Made by a program: the position numbers and the translations under genes. Source: an uncultured Chlorobiota bacterium (GTDB taxonomy: Bacteria > Bacteroidota > Bacteroidia > Bacteroidales > JAADGE01). From it: DNA of 54,284 bases. The notes under the pieces are model-generated. The model saw only the letters and a program-made list of their open reading frames with translations. It searched no databases and had not been told where the DNA came from. Below are positions 16,516 through 25,188 of this stretch, in pieces. Numbering within the stretch: position 1 is the stretch's first letter; each line of letters opens with the position of its first letter. Location of the stretch: positions 1 through 54,284 of the forward strand of contig CAMZKL010000048.1 in assembly GCA_947311255.1 (NCBI GenBank), read 5' to 3'.

Positions 16516-18006
16516 TTATTCTGTTCCTATTTCTTTTTTAATTTTAGTAATATTTGGAAAGTTTTTAATAATTATTACAAGCTTTTTTTTCTCCGATTTT
16601 GTAAAAAATCCTAGCAATAATAGAACAAAAGGATAAGCAATAAACAGTGCCATTTTAAATCCTATTTCTAATATAACACTTTCTAAATTAATAAAATAGA
16701 TGGATGATATTAATATAAAACTTGAAAAAACAACTATAAGCAAACGGCTAATTTCATATTTAACATAATATTCTCGTTGAGAATAGTAGTAATATAAATA
16801 CATAATTACAATACTGCTTATAATTGATGCTGTTGCTGCACCATAAATGTTGTAATTAGGTATTAATATAAAATTAAGAATTATATTTATAATTGCCCCA
16901 ATTAAAACAATAAAAGAATTATATTTTGTTTTTTTAACGAAATGCAAACCTAAAGAGAAGATATAATATATGCCTTTCATTAAAAAAGTAATTGAAATTA
17001 AAGGAACAATTTTGTACGCTTCGTAGTAATCTGTATCTTTTGACAATAAAAGAATTATTTCTTTTGAGAAAAGAGATATTAATATAATTCCTAATACTAA
17101 AATAAATGTAAAATATGAAAGAACTTTAGAAAAAAATTCTTTTGCATTCTTTTTTTCAAACATTTTAAATGCAATTGGTAAAAAGCCCATTTGAAAGGAC
17201 TGAATAAAAACAACATTAATTACACTTGCAATTTTATACCCTAAATTATAAACCCCGACTTCTGATAAAGAAAAATAATGTTTAATAACAAAACGGTCTG
17301 CCAATGTTAAAACCATGCTTGATATTGTTGCAAAAATTAACGGAAATCCGTATGAAAACATTTCTTTGGCTGTTTTTATATTAAATCTAAATTTAATTTG
17401 TGATATAACAAAAGGAAAAGTTGCAAATGAAAAAACTAAACTGCTAATTATCATACTCAAAATAATACCATCAACTCCAATTTTTGCAAATCCAACAAAA
17501 TAAATGTTCAAGCATAAACTGAACAATAATTTAACTAAAACAATACTTATGTATAAAATAGATTTATCTCTAAGACGAAGCAAGTCTAATATAAAAATAT
17601 TATAAATCTCAAAAAAGATATAAATTGAAATAAAAAAAATATATTTTGTATAACTGCTTGTATTAAAGACTATTTCAGAAAAATAATCAGCAAAAATAAA
17701 AAATGATAAAATAAAAGGACTTAATATTATTAAAGAAGAAGAAAGTGCAGTAAAAATAATTTCTTTTTGTTTTTTAGAGTTTTTTTCAGCTGAAGCCCAA
17801 CGTAGCATAGCTGTTGAAAGCCTAAAGCCTAAAATTGCAATTGAAAATTGTGCAATAGCTTCAATAATGGCAAGAAATCCATAGTCTGATGTTGTTAAAT
17901 AAGTTGTGTAAAGAGGCAATAAAACAAAACCTACCAATTTTACACTTAAGTTTCCAATGCTGTATATTATAGTGTGTTTTGCCGTATTAAATAAGTCTTT
18001 GAGCAT
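16516..18006 (-). CDS. Wzx-like polysaccharide flippase (MATE/MVF-type)
   Basis: The 496-residue membrane protein has about 12-14 hydrophobic helices and the start typical of O-antigen/teichoic acid exporters (IIYSIGNLSVKLVGFVLLPLYTTYLTTSDYG). It should flip lipid-linked glycan repeat units across the inner membrane. It is the last gene of the tight minus-strand glycan operon, 2 bases after the SGNH gene. The substrate would be the unit built by the upstream enzymes. Confidence 0.9.
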   Translation of the reverse strand: MLKDLFNTAKHTIIYSIGNLSVKLVGFVLLPLYTTYLTTSDYGFLAIIEAIAQFSIAILGFRLSTAMLRWASAEKNSKKQKEIIFTALSSSLIILSPFILSFFIFADYFSEIVFNTSSYTKYIFFISIYIFFEIYNIFILDLLRLRDKSILYISIVLVKLLFSLCLNIYFVGFAKIGVDGIILSMIISSLVFSFATFPFVISQIKFRFNIKTAKEMFSYGFPLIFATISSMVLTLADRFVIKHYFSLSEVGVYNLGYKIASVINVVFIQSFQMGFLPIAFKMFEKKNAKEFFSKVLSYFTFILVLGIILISLFSKEIILLLSKDTDYYEAYKIVPLISITFLMKGIYYIFSLGLHFVKKTKYNSFIVLIGAIINIILNFILIPNYNIYGAATASIISSIVIMYLYYYYSQREYYVKYEISRLLIVVFSSFILISSIYFINLESVILEIGFKMALFIAYPFVLLLLGFFTKSEKKKLVIIIKNFPNITKIKKEIGTE

Positions 18007-18008
18007 AT

Positions 18009-18719
18009 TTATTCTACAATTAGGTTTGCAATTTTCTCGCTTATTATTTTATGTCCTTCTGTGGAGTAGTGAATACCATCAGGATAAAACTTTCCACCAT
18101 CAATATCTTTAATATCTAATATGTTAGCTTGGTAATCGTCTAAAAGTTTAGAAATTATTTTATTATATTTTTCAACATTGTTTTTAGTGCCGGGAAGTTG
18201 TTTTTCTATTCTATCCGATGGAGTGTTAATTGGAATTAATATAATATTAGCATTTGTTTCTTTTTTTATATATTCTAAAACGTTTCTATATAATTTATCG
18301 AAATTTGAAGAATTGACCCACGGTTTTTTTCCCCTTAGTTTTACAAAAAAACTTCTTCTGGGTTTAACAATTTTATTAATGAAAAAGGAAAAAAAAGCAC
18401 TAATCTTTTTATGAGACTTAAAAGTCATATAGTCTGAAATCCATTTTGGAATATCTCTGTTTGAAGCATCTGGAATACCAATGTTTAAAATAATATAATC
18501 CGGATAATCAGAAATTAGTTCGTCTATTCTTGGAATAATATCTTTTAATGTTGCTCGTGTGAAAGCATGATTATTCACTGAAAAACAAATGTTTGAATAT
18601 TTTTCTGATAGCTTTTCAATTAAATATTGACCATAGTTTTTGTTAAATGGTTTTTGCATTGGAGGACGAACTCTTATGCCAACAGAACAACCTATTATAG
18701 ATATTTTTATATGCTTCAT
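18009..18719 (-). CDS. SGNH/GDSL-type hydrolase-like protein
   Basis: The 236-residue protein has the SGNH fold pattern: the block I nucleophile in SIIGCSVGIR (Cys in place of the usual Asp, Ser retained), the LNIGIPDAS block and the C-terminal DGIHYSTEGH motif with the Asp/His pair. Members remove or transfer acyl groups on glycans and lipids. No signal peptide is seen, so it acts in the cytoplasm or at the membrane face. One base separates it from the TagF-like gene, so it belongs to the same operon. Confidence 0.75.
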   Translation of the reverse strand: MKHIKISIIGCSVGIRVRPPMQKPFNKNYGQYLIEKLSEKYSNICFSVNNHAFTRATLKDIIPRIDELISDYPDYIILNIGIPDASNRDIPKWISDYMTFKSHKKISAFFSFFINKIVKPRRSFFVKLRGKKPWVNSSNFDKLYRNVLEYIKKETNANIILIPINTPSDRIEKQLPGTKNNVEKYNKIISKLLDDYQANILDIKDIDGGKFYPDGIHYSTEGHKIISEKIANLIVE

Positions 18720-18720
18720 T

Positions 18721-19890
18721 TTATAAATTTATCATTTCGTTAAAAACTCTTTCGCATGAATTACCGTCTTTATATTTATGCAGTTTATCTCTTAATTGCT
18801 TTCTGTTATTCTTAAACCTATCATTATTGTTTTTTATTTCCAAAATATTTTTTAAAAATTCTTCTTGGGTTTCTGCTTGGTATCCACTTTTTATAATTTC
18901 GTTCATATCAGGATAAAAACCTATACGTCTTTTATAAATGTCAAAATCATAAGCTAAATAAATAATTGGTTTGTCAATTAATAAAAAGTCATAAATTAAT
19001 GACGAGTAATCTGTTATGAGCAAGTTTGAAAGTTTGCATATTAAATTAATATCAGCTATTTCGCTATGTGTTATGAGTTTAATGTTTGAAAAGTCTTTTA
19101 TTTCATTTTTTAGCCTATTAAATTCTTTTTTTTCAAGATCAATGTGGTGTGGTCTAATAATTAATAGCGATTTATTACTTTTCAAAGTTTCATTTAACAA
19201 TTTAAGGTTTTTATCTGGAAAAGGAAAAAAGTTTGTTCCTTCCCATTCTCTCCACGTAGGAGCATATAATATGTTAAAATGGTTTTCTGTTATATTGTTT
19301 TTTTTTAAAAGTTTAGTTTCAAAACTATTTAATGAGTTAAAAAAGACATCGTTTCTGGGTAAACCTGTAATTTTAAATTTATCTAAACCAATAGGAAGAA
19401 GTTTATTTTGTTGTTCTGCCGCATAGTTAGATGTTGCAATCATAAAAGAAGATTTTTTTATTTTTGCCTTTCCAGACTTCAATGAAATTTTTGGTGCATT
19501 TTTAATATCGAACCAACCTTTTCTAAGAGGAATTCCATGATGTAAATAAATAAAATGTTGTTTTTTACTTACAATTTCATACATTGTAGCATCTTTAACA
19601 TTATGAGACCCAACTATATATTTTGCTCTAATAGAAAACCACATAGATTTTAAAGAGTACCTGAAAAGAGCCGGCAAGTTTTTTTCTTTAACTTTTTTTA
19701 ATACTTCTTTTTTATGAGAAACCCAATATGCTTTATAGTTAGGATGTTTTTTTACAATATATTCAAATAAGAATGCAGAATTATCTCCGTACTGTTTACC
19801 TGAAAACCCACCAAATAATATTAATTTTTTGTTTTTAGGAACAATAATAGACAGAATCTGTAAAATAAAACTAATTATTTTTTTAGTCAT
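18721..19890 (-). CDS. CDP-glycerol glycerophosphotransferase family (TagF/TagB-like)
   Basis: The 389-residue protein matches the C-terminal catalytic domain of teichoic acid polymerases. Visible signatures are the LHHGIPLRKGWFDIKNAP motif near residue 120, ILYAPTWREWEGTNFFPF near residue 210, the HPHIDL-like IIRPHHIDLE motif, and LLITDYSSLIYDFLLIDKPIIYLAYD near residue 295. Such enzymes transfer a polyol phosphate from a CDP-linked donor to a glycan. A cytidylyltransferase-like gene sits 3 bases upstream and could supply the donor. This chemistry is best known from Gram-positive walls but is also found in Gram-negative capsules. Confidence 0.87.
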   Translation of the reverse strand: MTKKIISFILQILSIIVPKNKKLILFGGFSGKQYGDNSAFLFEYIVKKHPNYKAYWVSHKKEVLKKVKEKNLPALFRYSLKSMWFSIRAKYIVGSHNVKDATMYEIVSKKQHFIYLHHGIPLRKGWFDIKNAPKISLKSGKAKIKKSSFMIATSNYAAEQQNKLLPIGLDKFKITGLPRNDVFFNSLNSFETKLLKKNNITENHFNILYAPTWREWEGTNFFPFPDKNLKLLNETLKSNKSLLIIRPHHIDLEKKEFNRLKNEIKDFSNIKLITHSEIADINLICKLSNLLITDYSSLIYDFLLIDKPIIYLAYDFDIYKRRIGFYPDMNEIIKSGYQAETQEEFLKNILEIKNNNDRFKNNRKQLRDKLHKYKDGNSCERVFNEMINL

Positions 19891-19893
19891 TTA

Positions 19894-20652
19894 TTATGTA
19901 AATAATTTAGATGAAACTTCTTTAAACCTGTTAAAGTTACGTTGTATAAATTCTAAATCATAATGGAAATCTATTTCTGCCCATTTTTCAGAAGGAATTT
20001 CTACGGTATTAATAATATTACCATTGTCAATAATTTTTTGAATAGCCTTTAAATAAAATAATTGGTGGTTATTTTTATTTCGAACCATCTCGTCTAATGT
20101 TTTTCTTAAAATTAAGGCACCTTTTTTTGTATATTTAATTATTCCGATTGACTCCCCTGTTGTTTTATCAAATTCAATATCCTTTCCAACTTTTTTCAAA
20201 ATATTGTTATGGTGGATAATTTTCATATCATCCGGATCATATTCTTCCTTTATGGAAATCGATAATGAAATGTCATTTTTGTCTGCAATGAGTGTATTAA
20301 TTAAATCAGAATGAAAAATATCATCACCATTTATTGTAATAATATCATCGTCCATAAATTGTCTTGCCATCCATAACGAAATTAAGTTGTTACTTATATC
20401 AAAAAAAGGATTATAAATAACTTCTATGTTCATTTTATTAATAAAAGGCAATGCACTAATTTTTTTTTCTACTTTTTCAACATTATATCCTAAGATTATT
20501 TTTATATCATTAATGTTGCTTAAATTAAGCACTTTTAATTGTTGCTCTATAACAGTGATTTTGCCGTTTAAGGGCATTAAACATTTTGGAAGTTCCTCGG
20601 TTAAAGGTAATAGCCTTGTTCCTTTTCCTGCCGAAATTAATATTGCTTTCAT
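19894..20652 (-). CDS. Nucleotidyltransferase, phosphocholine cytidylyltransferase-like
   Basis: The 252-residue protein has the nucleotidyltransferase loop AILISAGKGTRLLPLTEELPKCL and metal-binding ITINGDDIFH. The stretch NPFFDISNNLISLWMARQ and the ESIGIIKYTKKGA motif resemble LicC-type choline-phosphate cytidylyltransferases more than hexose-phosphate enzymes. It probably activates a small phosphorylated alcohol or sugar with CTP. The next gene in the operon uses CDP-linked donors, which fits. The exact substrate is inference. Confidence 0.82.
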   Translation of the reverse strand: MKAILISAGKGTRLLPLTEELPKCLMPLNGKITVIEQQLKVLNLSNINDIKIILGYNVEKVEKKISALPFINKMNIEVIYNPFFDISNNLISLWMARQFMDDDIITINGDDIFHSDLINTLIADKNDISLSISIKEEYDPDDMKIIHHNNILKKVGKDIEFDKTTGESIGIIKYTKKGALILRKTLDEMVRNKNNHQLFYLKAIQKIIDNGNIINTVEIPSEKWAEIDFHYDLEFIQRNFNRFKEVSSKLFT

Positions 20653-20655
20653 TTT

Positions 20656-22482
20656 TTAATATTTCCAGTTTTTATTAAAATATTTCTTTTCCCATAAACG
20701 GATATTTGTAAACATCCATATAATTTGTCCAAATCTATCGTTTTTTTTTGCTTTATCGAACAGATGTGTAATTTTTTTAGTGTTTAACCAACTCGCATTA
20801 TTTAAAAGTTGTTTAGAATAAGCGGTAAAATCATTATCAAACCATTCGTTTAAAGGAACAGGGAAGCCCATTTTTTTTCTGTAAATAATTTCTTTGGGTA
20901 AAAATTCTTCAGAAATTTTTTTAAGAATATATTTAGGTGTGTCATATTCTTCACTGTATTGGTCTGGACTTAAATTTTTTGCTTTATCTTTATAAATGTC
21001 AGATTTCCATTTTAATTTTAAAGAATATGGAACATTGTTGTAAACATATTCAATTAGTTCGTGGTCTAAAAAAGGTACTCTTCCTTCAACAGAGGCTTGC
21101 ATTGTTGTTACATCAAGTCTTTGAAGCAATCCTTTAATATGAAATTTATGAAAAAATTGAAAAATTGCATCCTCTACAGATGTTTCTCTAAATATGTTTT
21201 TAACATTATTGTCTAATATTTTTCGGTCTTCTTTTGATGTTAATAAAAATTCATTTCTTATTTCTCGAGGTACATACTCATATGTTGTTATAAAATCTTT
21301 CCAATCATTATTTGTGTGATGGTAGGGGAATCGAAATATTCTTCCATAGCCCCCAAATAATTCGTCAGCTCCTTCTCCAGATAAAACAACTGTAATCTTT
21401 TTTTTTAATTCTCTTGACATCATTGCTAAAGGTATTTCATTAGGAACACCAAGAGGTTGGTCTCTATAAGAAATTAAATTTTCCCATTCGTCTATATAGT
21501 TTTTGCTGTTTTTTATAAGAATTTTATGATGTTTTGTTTTGTATTGGTCGGCAATAATATCTGAAAACTTAAATTCGTTATATTTTTCGTTTTCAAAACC
21601 AATTGTATATGTGTTTAAATTGGTGTTTTGTTTTGATAGTATTGCTGTTAATAAACTTGAATCAACTCCTCCGCTTAAATATGAACCTAATGCAACGTCA
21701 CTTATTGTTCTGTAATTAATTGCTTTTAAGAGTTTTTCTTTTGTTTCTTCAATAATGTTTTGCTCTTTTTTTGAACTATAATGTTCTTTAATGTCATTTG
21801 ATTTTGGAAGTTTCCAAAAAGTTTCTGTTGAAATTTTAACTTGTTTGTTTTTAAGTGAAACAAGCATTTTTGTGCCAGCTTCAACATGAAAAATGTCCTT
21901 AAAAAATGTTTTAGGTTCTGGGACATACCTGTATGCGAGATAACTGTCAAAAGAACTTTCGTTTTGTATAGCATCTACTAAACCACTATTCAGTATTGCT
22001 TTAATTTCAGAACCAAAAACAAAAAAATTATTATTTTTATAATAATATAAAGGTTTTATTCCTAATCTGTCTCTATATAATATTAATGTTTTTTTTTCTT
22101 TATCATATATAGAAATAGCGAACATTCCGTTTGCTTTGCTTATAAAATCATCAAGTTTGTTTAGTTCTGCATATGCTAAGATAACCTCTGAATCAGATTT
22201 TGTGGTAAAATTATATTTAATGTTTTTTTTTAATTCTGCAAAGTTGTATATTTCACCGTTATATATTAAAACATATCTTTTGGTGTTACTGTGCATAGGC
22301 ATGTTTGCATTGTCTGACAAGTCAATTATTTTAAGTCTATTATGTGCAAAAGCTATATTTTCGGTGATATATGAAGAGCTTACATCTGGGCCTCTATGAT
22401 GCAGGCTCTTTTGCATATTATTAATACGCAAGTCAATCTTGTTAATTTTTTTTGAAAAGTAAATTCCTGAAATTCCACACAT
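20656..22482 (-). CDS. asnB: Asparagine synthetase B-like glutamine amidotransferase
   Basis: The 608-residue protein has an N-terminal class II glutaminase domain with the nucleophile Cys2 (MCGISGIYFS) and LHHRGPDVSS, followed by an ATP-dependent synthetase domain with the PP-loop SGGVDSSLL and LSGEGADELFGGYGR. AsnB makes asparagine from aspartate and glutamine. In glycan clusters like this one, AsnB relatives often amidate a sugar acid or precursor, so the asparagine role is not certain. Gaps of 3 bases to both neighbours show it is part of the operon. Confidence 0.9.
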   Translation of the reverse strand: MCGISGIYFSKKINKIDLRINNMQKSLHHRGPDVSSSYITENIAFAHNRLKIIDLSDNANMPMHSNTKRYVLIYNGEIYNFAELKKNIKYNFTTKSDSEVILAYAELNKLDDFISKANGMFAISIYDKEKKTLILYRDRLGIKPLYYYKNNNFFVFGSEIKAILNSGLVDAIQNESSFDSYLAYRYVPEPKTFFKDIFHVEAGTKMLVSLKNKQVKISTETFWKLPKSNDIKEHYSSKKEQNIIEETKEKLLKAINYRTISDVALGSYLSGGVDSSLLTAILSKQNTNLNTYTIGFENEKYNEFKFSDIIADQYKTKHHKILIKNSKNYIDEWENLISYRDQPLGVPNEIPLAMMSRELKKKITVVLSGEGADELFGGYGRIFRFPYHHTNNDWKDFITTYEYVPREIRNEFLLTSKEDRKILDNNVKNIFRETSVEDAIFQFFHKFHIKGLLQRLDVTTMQASVEGRVPFLDHELIEYVYNNVPYSLKLKWKSDIYKDKAKNLSPDQYSEEYDTPKYILKKISEEFLPKEIIYRKKMGFPVPLNEWFDNDFTAYSKQLLNNASWLNTKKITHLFDKAKKNDRFGQIIWMFTNIRLWEKKYFNKNWKY

Positions 22483-22485
22483 AAG

Positions 22486-23661
22486 TTATTTCTTGTATAT
22501 TTTTAAAAGTTCTTTAGCGGCTATATCCCAATTATATTTTTTAGGAACTATTTGTCTAATTCTTTCTGATATTTCATTAAATATAAACTCGTTTTCGGTT
22601 AGTTCAATTAGTTTTTTATTTAAATCATTTGTATTTCCTGCTTTAAATATAACTCCCGCCATTTCTTTTTCAACAATAATTGCCTGAGATGGACAATCAC
22701 TAACAATAAGAGGAAGACCCAAAGCCATATATTGAAACATTTTATTTGCGTATGTTGTATCGTGGTGTATGTTTCTGTGAAATGGGCATATTCCGATTGA
22801 GCACGAAGATATTATTTTTAGAGCTTTTTCAATTGGAATAAATCCAAGAACATCAACATTTTTTAAACTATATTTATTTTTTATGTTTTTTAAAGTGTTT
22901 AATCCACTTCCGTTACCTATAAATACAAAATGGAATATTGGATTATTTTTTTGAATTTTAGCAACTTCTATTACTTCAATAATTCCTCGCCTTATACTCA
23001 TGTCACCAAAATAAACAACTGTTTTCTTTTTTTTTAATTTATTGCATAATTTGTATTCAACTTTGTCAAGAATTAACGGGAAGTTAATATAGTTTGGGAC
23101 AACATATATTTTATTAGAATTTACATTCAGTTTTTCGGCATAGTATTTTTTTGCTTCTTGTGTTATTAGAATTAGATTGTCTACTTTACCAATGTATTTT
23201 TTTTGATATAAGTTCCATTTTTTTAAAGAAATTAAAATTTTCCCGGGGAAACTATTTACATGATTATATAATTTCATTATTTCCGGTCTGTTTTCATGTA
23301 AATCAACAGTTAACGGGATATTAAATTGTTTTGAAATTTTTAAAGCAACTTTTATTAAAGGTAAATCGTGTAGGTGAATGTAGTCGTATGAATTGTTTTT
23401 TAATATGTCTTTTATAAAAGACTCCCAAAAACTAAAATAAAAAGGGAAAGATAAAGATAGTGCACTAAATTTAATGTGTGTTTTTGATATATATTTTGAG
23501 TAAACATTGCCCCACTTATAATTTGTCTTAGAAAGTCCTTTTTTTTCTTTAGTATATATTGCAACATCAACTTTTATGTCTTTTTTGTAAAGAGATTTTA
23601 CCTCTTTGTCAACTCTGATGTCGCCAGGGAACTTATGCTCTAAAAGCATTAAAATTTTCAT
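22486..23661 (-). CDS. Glycosyltransferase family 4
   Basis: The 391-residue protein has the GT-B fold pattern of GT4 enzymes: an N-terminal Rossmann domain (MKILMLLEHKFPGDIRVDKEV, YDYIHLHDLPL), then a C-terminal domain with VVYFGDMSIRRGIIEVIEV, FVFIGNGSG and a phosphate-binding EX7E-like region near MFQYMALGLPLIVSDCPSQ. It transfers a sugar from a nucleotide donor during glycan assembly. It is the first gene of the six-gene operon, 20 bases after the promoter-like box at 23681-23688. Confidence 0.9.
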   Translation of the reverse strand: MKILMLLEHKFPGDIRVDKEVKSLYKKDIKVDVAIYTKEKKGLSKTNYKWGNVYSKYISKTHIKFSALSLSFPFYFSFWESFIKDILKNNSYDYIHLHDLPLIKVALKISKQFNIPLTVDLHENRPEIMKLYNHVNSFPGKILISLKKWNLYQKKYIGKVDNLILITQEAKKYYAEKLNVNSNKIYVVPNYINFPLILDKVEYKLCNKLKKKKTVVYFGDMSIRRGIIEVIEVAKIQKNNPIFHFVFIGNGSGLNTLKNIKNKYSLKNVDVLGFIPIEKALKIISSCSIGICPFHRNIHHDTTYANKMFQYMALGLPLIVSDCPSQAIIVEKEMAGVIFKAGNTNDLNKKLIELTENEFIFNEISERIRQIVPKKYNWDIAAKELLKIYKK

Positions 23662-23680
23662 ATATAGCTAATAGTTTTTT

Positions 23681-23688
23681 CAAAAGTA
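23681..23688 (-). promoter_or_regulatory. Bacteroidota -7 box for the minus-strand glycan operon
   Basis: The minus strand reads TACTTTTG, an exact TAnnTTTG match, 19 bases before the ATG at 23661. It would drive the six genes down to 16516. Confidence 0.6.
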
Positions 23689-23719
23689 CAATATTTTTTT
23701 TTAGAACTGAAAAAAAAAT

Positions 23720-23727
23720 TATTTTTG
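23720..23727 (+). promoter_or_regulatory. Bacteroidota -7 box for the methyltransferase gene
   Basis: TATTTTTG fits TAnnTTTG and lies 18 bases before ATG 23746. It overlaps the TTG at 23725, which therefore is unlikely to be the start codon. Together with 23681-23688 it forms a compact divergent promoter. Confidence 0.55.
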
Positions 23728-23745
23728 AAGAATACGAAAAATTTT

Positions 23746-24426
23746 ATGGGGGAAAATATCCAGGAAAAATATAATAAGTTTTATAAGAATAATGATTGGA
23801 AAAATCTTTCTTTTATAACAAAACAAAAAATATTAGTTTTTTTTAAAATTTTAAAAACAGTAACAAAAGCGAACTTTAAAACAATTATTGATGCTGGTTG
23901 TGGTACAGGTATATATACTTATTTATTAAATCATATTGGATATAAAGCTGTTGGCTTTGATTTTTCCTACACTGCTATTTCTCTTGCAAAAAAAAAGTAT
24001 GAAGACCTAGATTTTAGGGACTTAAATGGTTTTGCATTAGATTATACCCAAAAGTTCGATTTGATTTTTGCAAATGGTTTCTCTCCTTTTAATACAACCA
24101 ATTTTAAGAATTCAACGCGTTTGATTGATTATTGGTCTGGTTTTTTAAATGAAAAAGGAAAGATTTTAATTATTACTCGAACAAATTTTTCACAAAAATC
24201 ACCATCTGGTTGGTTGTTTTTGAGTGAAGAACAATTAGCAAACTTATATTATAAAGATGAGATGAATAAAAATACAATATATCTTTACAGTAAGTTTTGG
24301 ATTATTATAAGTTTGCTTCCCAAGTCTAAAACAATAATAGATATTGTAAGTTATGTTTCAAAAAATATAGTTGCAAAGTTTCTAAAGATTCCTGTTTCAG
24401 TTTTAATTATTTTATCAAAAAGATGA
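23746..24426 (+). CDS. Class I SAM-dependent methyltransferase
   Basis: The 226-residue protein carries the SAM-binding motif IIDAGCGTGIYTYLL, the acidic loop GFDFSYTAISLAKKKY and the FDLIFANGFSPF motif of the Rossmann methyltransferase fold. I start it at ATG 23746 because the frame's earlier TTG (23725) overlaps a promoter box. The methyl acceptor is unknown; the neighbourhood suggests a glycan or its precursor. The stop overlaps the next gene's ATG by 4 bases, so the two are translationally coupled. Confidence 0.85.
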   Translation: MGENIQEKYNKFYKNNDWKNLSFITKQKILVFFKILKTVTKANFKTIIDAGCGTGIYTYLLNHIGYKAVGFDFSYTAISLAKKKYEDLDFRDLNGFALDYTQKFDLIFANGFSPFNTTNFKNSTRLIDYWSGFLNEKGKILIITRTNFSQKSPSGWLFLSEEQLANLYYKDEMNKNTIYLYSKFWIIISLLPKSKTIIDIVSYVSKNIVAKFLKIPVSVLIILSKR

Positions 24427-25187
24427 CTTTTAAAATTTTTAAAAAAATATTTCAACAAAACAGACTTGGCATTTATAATAGTATTTTATTATTTGCTAAA
24501 AAAAATGATTATATTATTACTTCACTAAATGATTGGTATAATAATTATTTAAATAGCAATAAAAAAGTATTAATTCTGAGACATGATGTTGATTATGATT
24601 CAAAAGGTGCTTTTGAAATGTATAAAATTGAAAAAGAACTTGGTATTAAATCAACATTTTATTTCAGATGGTCAACAATGAATTCTCCAATAATGAAAGA
24701 AATGAAAAAAAATGGTTTTGAAGTTTCTTTGCATTATGAATCTTTAGCTAGTTATGCAAAAAAAAACAATATTACTAACGAAGAACAAGTCTCATCAGAA
24801 ATTATTAGGCAAAGCTTTGAAAATTTAGTTTTAGAAATTAAAGAATTTGAAAGTAAATACTGGAAGTTACATACAATCTGTTCTCATGGCGATAAAGTTA
24901 ATAGGCAACTCAAAGTATCAAATCATAAGATTATTCGTTATGAAAAATTAAAAGAATTAGATATTTTATTTAATGTTTATAATCCCGATATAATTAAGAA
25001 ATTTGAAGCCTATATTTCAGATAGTTCTATTTACTCAAATTTTGAATGGAATCATTTTGGATCTCCAAAAACCGCAATAGAAAATGGGTATAAATCTATT
25101 TGTTTGTTAACTCACCCAGTTCATTGGAATCAAAGTTTTTTTAAAAATTTTGTTATGCTTTATAGAGTATATAAAGATAATAGTTAA
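24423..25187 (+). CDS. Polysaccharide deacetylase-like (NodB-fold) protein
   Basis: The 254-residue protein shows NodB-type features: a metal-binding LRHDVDYD strand near residue 51, STFYFRWST, EVSLHYESL with a conserved histidine, and a late THPVHW motif. Members remove N-acetyl groups from glycan sugars. No signal peptide is visible, so it probably acts in the cytoplasm on a lipid-linked or soluble precursor. Its start overlaps the methyltransferase stop (ATGA), and it ends 1 base from the convergent glycosyltransferase. Confidence 0.8.
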   Translation: MTFKIFKKIFQQNRLGIYNSILLFAKKNDYIITSLNDWYNNYLNSNKKVLILRHDVDYDSKGAFEMYKIEKELGIKSTFYFRWSTMNSPIMKEMKKNGFEVSLHYESLASYAKKNNITNEEQVSSEIIRQSFENLVLEIKEFESKYWKLHTICSHGDKVNRQLKVSNHKIIRYEKLKELDILFNVYNPDIIKKFEAYISDSSIYSNFEWNHFGSPKTAIENGYKSICLLTHPVHWNQSFFKNFVMLYRVYKDNS

Positions 25188-25188
25188 A

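Noticed and set aside
16503-16520. AATAAAA/TTTTATT hairpin between the convergent amidohydrolase and flippase genes
   Set aside because: The 7-bp stem is all A-T and too weak to be called a terminator, although the position is suitable.
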